Assembly (NCBI GenBank): GCA_002506875.1
Contig: DAYJ01000065.1
Coordinates: 1 to 39,780, forward strand
Origin: Euryarchaeota archaeon UBA40
GTDB taxonomy: Archaea; Thermoplasmatota; Poseidoniia; Poseidoniales; Thalassarchaeaceae
DNA length: 39,780 nucleotides
Direction: 5' to 3'
Below the pieces are notes generated by a model. It worked only from the letters and a program-made list of their open reading frames with translations, did not search any database and was not told the origin of the DNA. Both the position numbers and the translations under genes were made by a program. Below are positions 25,035 through 33,181 of the stretch, piece by piece. The stretch's first letter is position 1, and the number at the start of each line of letters is the position of its first letter.

Positions 25035-26060
25035 TCACGGAGTGAGTTCGAAATCATCGTCATCATCACCGAATGGATCATCGGATTCTCCGCCTACCTC
25101 AGCAATTCGAAAGTGCATATACAGCCCCTCAATGATTCCATAGGGCCAATCCGGGTTATCCTTTCCAAAACGGGATCGAATCAATCCTGATTGACTACCA
25201 TGAACCCGGAGAGGAACGCTAAGCCTACGCAAGAGTCCTTGCTGGAAACCACCAAAAGAAATGGGGACACTTACTCCAGCACGATCCAGCACATGACTAT
25301 GTGCATCATCATCAAGATCTGTCGGATCTACGGCATCCACAATACGATTCACAATCTCAGCGAATCCGGATTCATTTCCACCCTCATGGCATATTTTCTC
25401 AATATCAGACCAAATTCCACAAGGATCTGCTTCGCCTTTGAGATACTGCATCCACACGTGGTGACTGAGGGCAGTGAAGGCACGTGAATCGAAAGCCGCA
25501 CGGTCCCAGAGTGCATACGGGCCACGCTTCCACTCATCGGGATCAGGGAGTAGACCATACCGCAGGAAGGCTTCACGAAGACCGCCAAGACGGGTCGGAT
25601 CTCGAACAACATGAGCATTCGCTAGTGTTTCCTCAACAAGAAGCCAATTATCCACTACATCGTCGATTCGATTCATGTACATCTCTCGATATTTTCCTGC
25701 GTCAGAAGGTAGAGTGCCCTGTATCTCAATCAGACGCTGGAGGTGGCCTGTCCACGCTGAATCAACGCAGTGATGGAAGTATTCGTGATCGAAACCAAAC
25801 AGAAAACAGAGGTCGAGAGCAATATCTGAAGCATTCACAACGCCGTCTTGCTCCATCTGGCCCGCTACACGAGCCGCCATATCTACAAGACAATCTGATT
25901 CCACATGAATACCCCAATCTGTATCTGGGCGCATGCGTCCGTTCTCAATCCGCATCATTGGTCGATACCAGAAACAACGTACGCCTGGATCGTTCTCCCC
26001 CACAGATTCTGGTTGATCTGAATCTACTAGTATAGACAACCCGCCGCGCGGGATTCGCAT
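25035..26060 (-). CDS. Putative zincin-like metallopeptidase-fold protein
   Basis: This protein has 341 residues from ATG 26060; ATGs upstream at 26087 and 26111 give longer forms reaching toward the divergent RqcH start. A zincin-type HEYFH motif (H92, E93, H96, in GFDHEYFHHCVD) is followed 47 residues later by VEETLANAH (E143/E144), which could supply the third zinc ligand in the way gluzincins use a downstream glutamate. The C-terminus holds a basic GLIRSRFG segment and a very acidic tail (DDPFGDDDDDFELTP). There is no signal peptide, so it is probably cytoplasmic. I do not recognise a named family, and the peptidase call rests on motif geometry alone. It is divergent from rqcH by 100 bases and its stop abuts that of the PGF-CTERM-like gene. 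Confidence 0.75.
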   Translation of the reverse strand: MRIPRGGLSILVDSDQPESVGENDPGVRCFWYRPMMRIENGRMRPDTDWGIHVESDCLVDMAARVAGQMEQDGVVNASDIALDLCFLFGFDHEYFHHCVDSAWTGHLQRLIEIQGTLPSDAGKYREMYMNRIDDVVDNWLLVEETLANAHVVRDPTRLGGLREAFLRYGLLPDPDEWKRGPYALWDRAAFDSRAFTALSHHVWMQYLKGEADPCGIWSDIEKICHEGGNESGFAEIVNRIVDAVDPTDLDDDAHSHVLDRAGVSVPISFGGFQQGLLRRLSVPLRVHGSQSGLIRSRFGKDNPDWPYGIIEGLYMHFRIAEVGGESDDPFGDDDDDFELTP

Positions 26061-26160
26061 CGTGGGGATTCCCGGTTGCACTAACATGAAGCATATTCCA
26101 CGGTTCTTCAAGCGATTCCCTATTGAAGGGTCGACAAGGCTCCTTCACTTGGCGGTCCCC

Positions 26161-28287
26161 ATGCGTGAGCAATCGTCGAGTTTCGATATCGCTCGTATGG
26201 TAGTGGAACTCAGAGCCCACATAGGTGCACGAGTCCGTAAGGCATACCAGCCCCACTGGGAGCAAGTCATGCTACGACTGAACTCCAAAACAGATGGCGC
26301 TTCTGATCTCGTCATCGTACGTGGACGACGCCTCTACCTATCTGATCGTGACCGCCCTATGCCAATGTCGCCCTCACCGTTCGCAATGGTAATCAGGAAA
26401 TATCTGAACAATGGCCGACTCGTTGATGTAACTCAACATGGGTTTGATCGAATTTTAACTCTGCACGTCGATACCGCCGCAGGTATCCACCGTCTAGTGA
26501 TTGAAATGTTTCGTGAAGGAAACGTCATTCTTCTCAATCCTGAAGGAGTGATTATCCAACCACTCACTTCGACGGAATATGCCTCTCGGACACTCAAGCG
26601 TGGAGAAGTATACGAATGGCCCCCTGCACAAGTCGACCCACGTGATCTTGACGATGATGGATTTAGTGAGATTCTCGCAGACAGTGATGCTGACGTCGTA
26701 CGGACACTTGCAGCAAAGGTGAATCTAGGCCGTGGATACGCCAATGCAATCTGTGCGGCGACCGGTATCGACCCTTCAATGCCTATTTCGAAACTTAGGG
26801 CAGATGAGAAGGATGAAATTATGAGAGTTCTAACCAAGATGCTCGAAACCATAGATTCCATCGGTGCACATGGATGGGCCAAGGATGCTGAATCTCTCAA
26901 TGTAATCGCATCTGGCGTCACAACCGGAGAGATGCCGCCATATCTGGAGGTTGCACCTGTGGCCCTCGCTCACATGGATGAGGCATTGCATATTGAACAC
27001 GCCAGCCTCTCGGCTGCAGTCGATGCATGGTGGGGCGCACACGATTCTGCAGCATATGCTCGGCGAGAGATGGAAAAAATGGTAGAAGCGGGAGAAGCGG
27101 AAGAGACTGCTGGAAGCCGGCTGGGCCGCCGTGCAGTACAACAAGAACAGGCAATCGGGCGTTTCCATGAGAAAGCCGGGAAGGCCCAGAATGTTGCAGC
27201 AATGATTACTGAAAACTGGGAACATGTGAACTCCCTACTAATACAAATTCGTCGTGCAGTTGAACAACAGGGTTGGGCCGATGTACGTGCAGCTGTAAAG
27301 GGCGTTGAATGGATACAATCAGTCGACCCTGCAAAGAGGACAATGCAGGCATTCCTACCTGACGAAGAGGGATTACCTGGCATACGGGTGGAGTTGTACG
27401 TTGACGAGACTGTTCATCAAAACGCTCAGCGCCATTTCACGGTTGCTCGAACTCAAAAAGACAAGGCAAAAGGAGCGGTGAAAGCGCTCGAAGACACGGA
27501 ACGGAAGAAGCGTAAGGAGGAAAAACAACGTGCAAAAGATGAGGCTTCTGGGCGTGTAGGTCGTGTAAAACGATCTAAGAGACTCTGGTTCGAACGTCAC
27601 CGCTGGACGATGCTTAGTGACGGTCGGCTAATGGTCGGTGGGCGCGATGCGCGTGGAAATGATACTGTTGTGAAGAAACATCTCGGCAGGGAGGACATCT
27701 ATGTTCACGCAGATCTACATGGTGCACCATCCTGTTCCATTCGTATCGCAGAAGGATTCCAAAGCGATCCAGCTCCTAATCCAACACTTCCTAAGCATGT
27801 CCCATCCCTACGACTTACTCAATCTCCAGATTTCGGTTCTCCAAACGAGATGATTCTCGAAGAAGCTGCGCAGATGGCAGTATGCTGGTCGAGAGCTTGG
27901 GGCGGAGGAGGTGGTGCTGCAACCGCATACCATGTTGGTTCCAATCAGGTATCAAAAACGGCTGAGACCGGCGAGTCACTTGGTCGAGGGGCTTTCGTCA
28001 TTAGAGGGCAGCGAAACTGGCACCGTAACATGTCTACTGAGATTAGTCTGGGGGTAGTAGCAATCAACGGAATACCGCTTCCACTCGTAGGCACTCCTGC
28101 TGCTATCGAGTCCATCTGTGAAAGGTGGATTCGGCTGCAACCAGGGACACTGAAGAAAGAGAATATTGCTAACCAAATCGCCAAGGCTACCGGCCTATTA
28201 CAGGACGATATCCTTGGTTGTCTACCTCCAGGCAATCTACAAATTGTAGAGGACAGGCAACTAATTGCTGTCAACAAAGAATCCTGA
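26161..28287 (+). CDS. rqcH: RqcH/NFACT family protein (ribosome quality control)
   Basis: RqcH/NEMF/Tae2 proteins bind 60S/50S-type large subunits obstructed by peptidyl-tRNA and act in ribosome-associated quality control, adding C-terminal tails in bacteria. The protein has 708 residues from ATG 26161, which begins MREQSSSFDIARMVVELRAH, as in archaeal relatives; the frame extends 33 codons upstream to 26062 without family-like sequence. The order is an NFACT-N domain with FDRILTLHVDTA and PLTSTEYASRTLKRGEVYEW, a helical HhH/coiled-coil middle (about 290-440), and a basic charged stretch (KKRKEEKQRAKDEASG). An NFACT-R domain follows with LWFERHRWTMLSDGRLMVGG, REDIYVHADLHGAPS and the closing GAFVIRGQRNW. 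It is divergent from the zincin-like gene and convergent with purP, five bases apart. Confidence 0.94.
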   Translation: MREQSSSFDIARMVVELRAHIGARVRKAYQPHWEQVMLRLNSKTDGASDLVIVRGRRLYLSDRDRPMPMSPSPFAMVIRKYLNNGRLVDVTQHGFDRILTLHVDTAAGIHRLVIEMFREGNVILLNPEGVIIQPLTSTEYASRTLKRGEVYEWPPAQVDPRDLDDDGFSEILADSDADVVRTLAAKVNLGRGYANAICAATGIDPSMPISKLRADEKDEIMRVLTKMLETIDSIGAHGWAKDAESLNVIASGVTTGEMPPYLEVAPVALAHMDEALHIEHASLSAAVDAWWGAHDSAAYARREMEKMVEAGEAEETAGSRLGRRAVQQEQAIGRFHEKAGKAQNVAAMITENWEHVNSLLIQIRRAVEQQGWADVRAAVKGVEWIQSVDPAKRTMQAFLPDEEGLPGIRVELYVDETVHQNAQRHFTVARTQKDKAKGAVKALEDTERKKRKEEKQRAKDEASGRVGRVKRSKRLWFERHRWTMLSDGRLMVGGRDARGNDTVVKKHLGREDIYVHADLHGAPSCSIRIAEGFQSDPAPNPTLPKHVPSLRLTQSPDFGSPNEMILEEAAQMAVCWSRAWGGGGGAATAYHVGSNQVSKTAETGESLGRGAFVIRGQRNWHRNMSTEISLGVVAINGIPLPLVGTPAAIESICERWIRLQPGTLKKENIANQIAKATGLLQDDILGCLPPGNLQIVEDRQLIAVNKES

Positions 28288-28292
28288 ATCTA

Positions 28293-29405
28293 TCAAGATA
28301 CGATATCTAGAAGTCGATCTTTTTGTATTGCCTTACGGATGCATCGAGCGATTCTCTGCCCGGTACTTATGCCCGGTTCATTGATGTCGGAATAGGGAGA
28401 TCCTCCTACAGCGACATTGCTTCCTGCGACAATCCGTGCGCTGACCTCAAAGACCCTGAATTCCAACTTGTCAGTAACGATTGTCTCGAGACAGAACGGG
28501 CCAATCATGCCTTGCTCCGCTCCTTCAAGTTCCATGCTTGCAGCAACAGCGCCCTCACCCATACGGAATGCCTCGGGAAGTAGAGATTCACGTAAGACAG
28601 CAGGAGTATTGCCTGTGACTACAAAGGATGGTTCGAGTCCCATATCACGGAGATCACGGAGACTTCCGAGTTTGTAGAACTCATCGACATTCGCCTCATC
28701 ACGTCGATCAATACTCATAAGCTCAAGTCGACCAATTTTCTGTCCCTCCTTCGAACCCATTCCATCAACCTGATAGCCGTCATCTGGAAGTGGATCGAAG
28801 AAGAATTGGAAATAGTATCGAGTACCTAGAACATATTCCTGAATCGTGAAATCTTCTTCAAGGTCTACATTGCGACGGAAGTCACGAAAATCACGAGCAA
28901 CGAAATATCCTCTACCACCCTTCGCCCCCGCATATTTCACGATAACTGGCCCATCGATGTCCTTAGGATCCTCAATCACACGGGGCATCGAACATCCTCC
29001 GGACTCAAGCCACAAGCGCTGCCTTTCTCGGCTACCTTCCCATTCGAGGATGTTGCGATTCCCGAACGTTGGCACAGAAAGAGCCTGGAAATTCTTGGGC
29101 CCAAGATATTCTACAAGGGACCCGTGAGGAATGATGATTACATTGCGTTCACGCAGATAATCGGCATAATCCATCATCTGCTTGTAATTGTCAAGAATGA
29201 GCCATTCATCTGGCTCCGCTCCAGGGAATGCACTGTACATTTTACGACGTGCCTCGCCCACACAGATACCCAAAGTTCTGAATCCCTCCTGACGGGCACC
29301 GTGGAGAATCTGAAGAGAGGAGTGGGATGCCACCACGCCGATAGTAATCTGGGAGACGTCGTAATCCGAGAGCCACTCGGCAACGGGAAGGGCGTCTCCT
29401 GCCAT
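28293..29405 (-). CDS. purP: Formate-dependent FAICAR synthetase PurP
   Basis: PurP makes 5-formamidoimidazole-4-carboxamide ribonucleotide (FAICAR) from AICAR, formate and ATP, replacing bacterial PurH transformylase in archaeal purine synthesis. From ATG 29405 the protein has 370 residues, the start aligning with the Methanocaldococcus enzyme; an in-frame ATG at 29447 adds 14 residues. Visible blocks are ITIGVVASHSSLQILHGARQ near the N-terminus, the ATP-grasp strand VIVKYAGAKGGRGYFVA, TIQEYVLGTRYYFQFFFDP, and the C-terminal FRVFEVSARIVAGSN. It is divergent from tryptophan dioxygenase (100 bases between starts), whose pathway can release formate, and convergent with rqcH. Identification is strong; cytoplasmic. 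Confidence 0.95.
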   Translation of the reverse strand: MAGDALPVAEWLSDYDVSQITIGVVASHSSLQILHGARQEGFRTLGICVGEARRKMYSAFPGAEPDEWLILDNYKQMMDYADYLRERNVIIIPHGSLVEYLGPKNFQALSVPTFGNRNILEWEGSRERQRLWLESGGCSMPRVIEDPKDIDGPVIVKYAGAKGGRGYFVARDFRDFRRNVDLEEDFTIQEYVLGTRYYFQFFFDPLPDDGYQVDGMGSKEGQKIGRLELMSIDRRDEANVDEFYKLGSLRDLRDMGLEPSFVVTGNTPAVLRESLLPEAFRMGEGAVAASMELEGAEQGMIGPFCLETIVTDKLEFRVFEVSARIVAGSNVAVGGSPYSDINEPGISTGQRIARCIRKAIQKDRLLDIVS

Positions 29406-29505
29406 TAGGGACGCCACCGGTGAGTGGTTATTGACGCTTACCCACATTTCAATTCTAGGAAGTGCTACCGAAATCCATTACATACCGGGCAACGGATGTG
29501 AAGTC

Positions 29506-30573
29506 ATGAGCGGGGGACCACAACGGAGTCTGAGTTACGGAGAATACCTCAGTCTGACCGAGTTACTCGCCCTGCAAAGAGATGGAGATGTGAGTGCTGA
29601 TGAGATGCATTTCATCGTGGTTCACCAAACCTTTGAGCTATGGTTCAAGCAAGTAATTCGTGAGCTTGCTGAGTCTCGAGACGTCCTTGATACAGAATCC
29701 GTCGCGGAAGAGGCGATACCTATGGTCGTCCACCGTCTCGGACGTGTGACCGAAATCTTCCGACTCATGTCTCAGCAATGGTCTGTGATGGAGACCCTTA
29801 GTCCGCAGGATTTTCTTGCCTTCCGAGATGGTCTGGGGTCCGCTTCGGGCTTTGAATCCGCTCAAATGCGAGAACTAGAGATTCTGATTGGCCTCCAAGA
29901 TGATCATCGCAACAGAGGCATGGATCCACTCAAGCGTTTCATACAGATGGCTGAAACATCAGAGCAAGGCAAGGTAGATTTAGAGCGGCTTCGGTCAAGA
30001 ATGGATGAAATCTCTCTATGGGATACAGCACGTAACTGGCTTGGACGTACACCTATCGATGGTTCAACTCCCGATTCAACAAACGATGCGGAGGTGGTCC
30101 AATCTTACGTAGAGGCACACATCGCTGCCCTTGAACAACATGGTTCAGAGATGGCAGAGCGAATGTCCGAATGGGGCATGGGAGATTCTGACGCGATGAA
30201 AGCACGGTTCGCGGCTGTCGCGAAGGGGGCACGCGATTTCCTGATGCCCAACGGTGAAGTCGACCGCCCTCGAGCCGGACTCCTATTCATCGAATCACAT
30301 CGAGATTTACCTCTCCTCGCATGGCCTCGCACCCTCATTGATCGGATGATAGAATTGGAAGAATCGATGGTGAAGTGGCGTCACAGTCACGCCCGCATGG
30401 TAGAACGGATAATCGGAAGGAGAATTGGTACTGGTGGATCATCTGGCGTAGATTATCTCGACGCAACCACGACATACCGAGTATTCACTGATCTCTGGGC
30501 CGTTCGAACTATTCTAGTTAAATCGGAACTTAGACCTCAAATTCGAGACCCTGAATTCTATGGATTCGCATAG
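29506..30573 (+). CDS. kynA: Tryptophan 2,3-dioxygenase
   Basis: This heme enzyme oxidises L-tryptophan to N-formylkynurenine, the first step of the kynurenine pathway. The protein has 355 residues from ATG 29506, with SLSYGEYLSLTELLALQ right after the start as in the family; an upstream ATG at 29431 is rejected. Signature segments are DEMHFIVVHQTFELWFKQVI (distal pocket His), WRHSHARMVERIIGRRIGTG (heme-ligand H295) and GGSSGVDYLDATTTYRVFTD. The GTGGSSG motif and Tyr/Arg contacts are complete, so the enzyme looks active. It is unusual among archaea, and I infer bacterial origin. No kynurenine formamidase or kynureninase gene is in the window. It shares a divergent promoter region with purP. 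Confidence 0.95.
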   Translation: MSGGPQRSLSYGEYLSLTELLALQRDGDVSADEMHFIVVHQTFELWFKQVIRELAESRDVLDTESVAEEAIPMVVHRLGRVTEIFRLMSQQWSVMETLSPQDFLAFRDGLGSASGFESAQMRELEILIGLQDDHRNRGMDPLKRFIQMAETSEQGKVDLERLRSRMDEISLWDTARNWLGRTPIDGSTPDSTNDAEVVQSYVEAHIAALEQHGSEMAERMSEWGMGDSDAMKARFAAVAKGARDFLMPNGEVDRPRAGLLFIESHRDLPLLAWPRTLIDRMIELEESMVKWRHSHARMVERIIGRRIGTGGSSGVDYLDATTTYRVFTDLWAVRTILVKSELRPQIRDPEFYGFA

Positions 30574-30640
30574 ATTTAGACCTACTCTAAATTGTGATTC
30601 TGACCCGTGAGATTCATCTTGGGGGGCCCGATGCGACTCC

Positions 30641-31831
30641 ATGGGAACGCCAGTAATCTGTGCTGTCGCTCGCACGCCTATAGGGAAATATCGTGGTGTT
30701 TTCTCCCAAATGTCAGCCGTAGACCTAGGAATTGTAGCAGTCCGTTCCGTCCTAGAAAGGGCAGGCATCAACCCCATGGAGAATATCATCGATGACGTAC
30801 TAATGGGCCAAGTCATCCAAGCAGGTGCAGGCCAGAATCCAGCACGACAAGTCGCCCTTGGTGCCGGCTTGCCGGCTTCAACGCCCTGTGCAACCATTAA
30901 CAAGGTCTGTGGATCAAGTCTGAAGGCATTAATGATTGCAGCAACAGCAATTCGTGCAGGAGAACATCGTGCTGTCATCGCAGGTGGGATGGAAAGTATG
31001 ACCAATGCCCCCCATTTAGTAAGGAATTACCACAAAGGCACAGAAATTGATGTAGATACGATTGTCCATTCGATGGTTTACGACGGACTTTGGGACATCT
31101 ACAATGACATACATATGGGAAACACTGGCGAATTGATTGCTGATGAATGCAACATCTCAAGAATTGAGATGGATACTTTTGCGGCTCGTTCACAAAAACT
31201 GGCTGCAACTGCTAGGGATTCCGGATGGTTTGATTGGGAAATCGTCCCTGTCGATGCTCCGCAATCTGATGGAAGTTTGAAGAATGTCATTCATGATGAA
31301 GGCATCCGAGACAGCACAAATGTCGAAACACTAGCTGGACTTCGCACTGTATTCAAGAAAAATGGAACAGTCACTGCTGGAAACGCATCGACTTTGAACG
31401 ACGGCGGATCAGCCGTCCTTGTTGCTGACGAATCATTCGCTATGGAGCAGGGGTGGCCTATCCTCGCGAGAATCATTGACCAATACACAAGTGGGGTAGA
31501 ACCAGCTCGCGTAATGTACGCGCCTATTCCTGCGATTCAAGCCTTGCTCGAACGTAACGAACTTGGAGTTGAGGATGTGGACGTATACGAACACAACGAG
31601 GCTTTTGCCGCCGCTTCTTGTGCGGTTGCAAAGGAAGTCAGCATTCCAGAGGCACGATTCAACCTACATGGTGGAGCTGTCAGCCTCGGGCACCCGTTGG
31701 GTGCATCAGGGACACGTTGCCTGATGACGATGCTCGGGGTGCTGCGAAGAACTGGTGGTTCTACAGGTATTGTGACACTCTGTCTAGGCGGCGGGAATGC
31801 GGTTGCTATGCTAATCGAACGGGTTGAATAA
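30641..31831 (+). CDS. Acetyl-CoA acetyltransferase (thiolase)
   Basis: This 396-residue thiolase condenses two acetyl-CoA or cleaves 3-ketoacyl-CoA. The nucleophile is C90 in NKVCGSSLKALM. The downstream catalytic residues are H351 in SLGHPLGASGTR and C381 in LCLGGGNA, and HNEAFAAAS supplies the remaining His. RTPIGKYRGVFS near the start and GGMESMTNAPH near residue 113 are classical thiolase II blocks, consistent with an acetyl-CoA C-acetyltransferase for the mevalonate route or beta-oxidation rather than the archaeal HMG-CoA-linked thiolase with its DUF35 partner, which is not present here. No clear Shine-Dalgarno is seen before ATG 30641. The gene precedes rpoK by 67 bases on the same strand. 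Confidence 0.94.
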   Translation: MGTPVICAVARTPIGKYRGVFSQMSAVDLGIVAVRSVLERAGINPMENIIDDVLMGQVIQAGAGQNPARQVALGAGLPASTPCATINKVCGSSLKALMIAATAIRAGEHRAVIAGGMESMTNAPHLVRNYHKGTEIDVDTIVHSMVYDGLWDIYNDIHMGNTGELIADECNISRIEMDTFAARSQKLAATARDSGWFDWEIVPVDAPQSDGSLKNVIHDEGIRDSTNVETLAGLRTVFKKNGTVTAGNASTLNDGGSAVLVADESFAMEQGWPILARIIDQYTSGVEPARVMYAPIPAIQALLERNELGVEDVDVYEHNEAFAAASCAVAKEVSIPEARFNLHGGAVSLGHPLGASGTRCLMTMLGVLRRTGGSTGIVTLCLGGGNAVAMLIERVE

Positions 31832-31885
31832 CTCTGATTTACCAAGCGCAGGCCTTATCTCACCCCCCTAAGTCGGTCGGACAGT

Positions 31886-31891
31886 AGGTGA
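31886..31891 (+). promoter_or_regulatory. Shine-Dalgarno of rpoK
   Basis: AGGTGA lies seven bases before the ATG at 31899 and fixes the rpoK start. Confidence 0.6.
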
Positions 31892-31898
31892 CTAAACC

Positions 31899-32150
31899 AT
31901 GGTCAAGCCAATCAGATCCCACACGCGCTTCGAGAAGGCCCGAATCATCGGTGCCCGTGCACTCCAGATTAGTATGGGTGCACCCATCCATGTCACCGAA
32001 GAAGACCTTCGTGAAGCTTTCAAGGATGAACTGATTCAACTCTACGGTGTCGAGGAAGCCAATACGCGCTTCGTTCTTGACCCTCAAAAGATTGCTATGC
32101 TCGAGTACGAGCGCAATCTTTTGCCAATGGACGTTGTCCCTCACGACTAA
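31899..32150 (+). CDS. rpoK: DNA-directed RNA polymerase subunit K (RPB6/omega homologue)
   Basis: This 83-residue protein is the archaeal RNA polymerase subunit K, homologous to eukaryotic RPB6 and bacterial omega, which assists assembly of the large subunits. The signature TRFEKARIIGARALQISMGA, followed by AP, covers residues 8-29. The C-terminus (residues 62-83) is the acidic/hydrophobic tail. The length is normal for archaea. It is one of the clearest markers that this chromosome is archaeal. The surroundings are unusual: it is not in the common arrangement with rpsB, rpsI or enolase but follows a thiolase gene by 67 bases and is convergent with a membrane-anchored thioredoxin-like protein, nine bases apart. 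Confidence 0.95.
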   Translation: MVKPIRSHTRFEKARIIGARALQISMGAPIHVTEEDLREAFKDELIQLYGVEEANTRFVLDPQKIAMLEYERNLLPMDVVPHD

Positions 32151-32159
32151 GAGTGAATC

Positions 32160-33146
32160 TTACTCCTCTTCACCAATCTTTAGCCGTTGCTTCCTGAATA
32201 GCGTCGGCACTGTGTGCTGAAGAGCGGGCAACATAAACGCGATACCGCCAAGAAGTGCGAACCAGAAGAGGAACGGGTTGGATACCGCGAACGAACCTCC
32301 AGACGGACTAGGTGGAACCGATTGGTAGTCACTAGAGACGAATATATCAGACGCTGGTGTCAGAATTGCAGGCCCAGGGTTACGCACTACGAGTACAATA
32401 CGTCCAGGATCATTGGTTACGCTAATTGAAGCACCACTGAGGTTGAGGCTCGCCGTAGAACCTTGACTCAAATCAACATCCGTCACTCCTGCTACAACAG
32501 TATCAGGAAGGATTCCCAATTCTCTTCCATTTACACCATTCATCAGGAGATAGACATCAACTTGGACATCATCCATACCAACTTCAAAATCTACATCCAT
32601 CACACCATCGCTGTAGCTCCATCCGTTGATCCAATTGGCATTTGGTGTCGTGTTCCTCGTCAATCCCGCCGAAGTCATGTTTGCAATGAAATCTTCGAAG
32701 TCTCTGCTCTGACTAGAACCGTTTAGAATCCAACGACCTTCAACAACTATGCTGGGGTAACCGCGAATACCTTGATTCTGCTTTGTCTGATTACTTGCCT
32801 CCACTGATAGAATGTCAAGATCAGATGAGTGATGACGAAGGATTGCAACGCTGGACCATACCGCCTCCAATTCTGCTACCTCCGTTTCCGCGGTGCGACA
32901 GGGGATACACCATGTTGCTGTATGTAATTCAACTAGGAACGGCGGGCGACGAAGAGAATCCCCGGTACCATTCGTAGCATTGGCCTCGATATCAAGAATC
33001 AATACATCGAGGACAACTCCGGGAGTGGTCGTATCTAGTGGGCCCGTAATATCGACTGGAGTTGAACCCACGACTGGGGTCAAAGCCACAAGCACGGCAA
33101 GCAGTACACCGCGCCACCAATGGTGGGACATGCGCATACGAACCAT
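32160..33146 (-). CDS. Exported thioredoxin-like protein with C-terminal membrane anchor
   Basis: This 328-residue protein starts with a signal peptide (WWRGVLLAVLVALTPVVGST; ATGs at 33146, 33137 and 33131 are all possible starts). A thioredoxin fold follows with a classical C80-I-P-C83 active site in VELHTATWCIPCRTAE and a cis-Pro segment GYPSIVVEGRW. A second beta-rich region (about 170-275) of unknown kind precedes a single C-terminal transmembrane helix (FLFWFALLGGIAFMLPAL) and a short basic tail. The redox domain is on the outer face. WCIPC resembles ResA/TlpA-type reductants used in cytochrome c and CuA maturation; its gene is divergent from ctaA by 35 bases, supporting a link to oxidase assembly, though this is inferred. 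Confidence 0.88.
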   Translation of the reverse strand: MVRMRMSHHWWRGVLLAVLVALTPVVGSTPVDITGPLDTTTPGVVLDVLILDIEANATNGTGDSLRRPPFLVELHTATWCIPCRTAETEVAELEAVWSSVAILRHHSSDLDILSVEASNQTKQNQGIRGYPSIVVEGRWILNGSSQSRDFEDFIANMTSAGLTRNTTPNANWINGWSYSDGVMDVDFEVGMDDVQVDVYLLMNGVNGRELGILPDTVVAGVTDVDLSQGSTASLNLSGASISVTNDPGRIVLVVRNPGPAILTPASDIFVSSDYQSVPPSPSGGSFAVSNPFLFWFALLGGIAFMLPALQHTVPTLFRKQRLKIGEEE

Positions 33147-33181
33147 CAGGCGTTGAAATACCCCACACCCATGCGCTTGTC

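Noticed and set aside
25484..26035. 183-codon plus-strand open frame
   Set aside because: Antisense to the zincin-like gene; biased His/Arg/Gln composition typical of a shadow frame, and the HEYFH motif favours the minus strand.
26433..26921. 162-codon minus-strand open frame
   Set aside because: Antisense to rqcH, whose NFACT domains are unmistakable; Ser/Arg-rich shadow composition.
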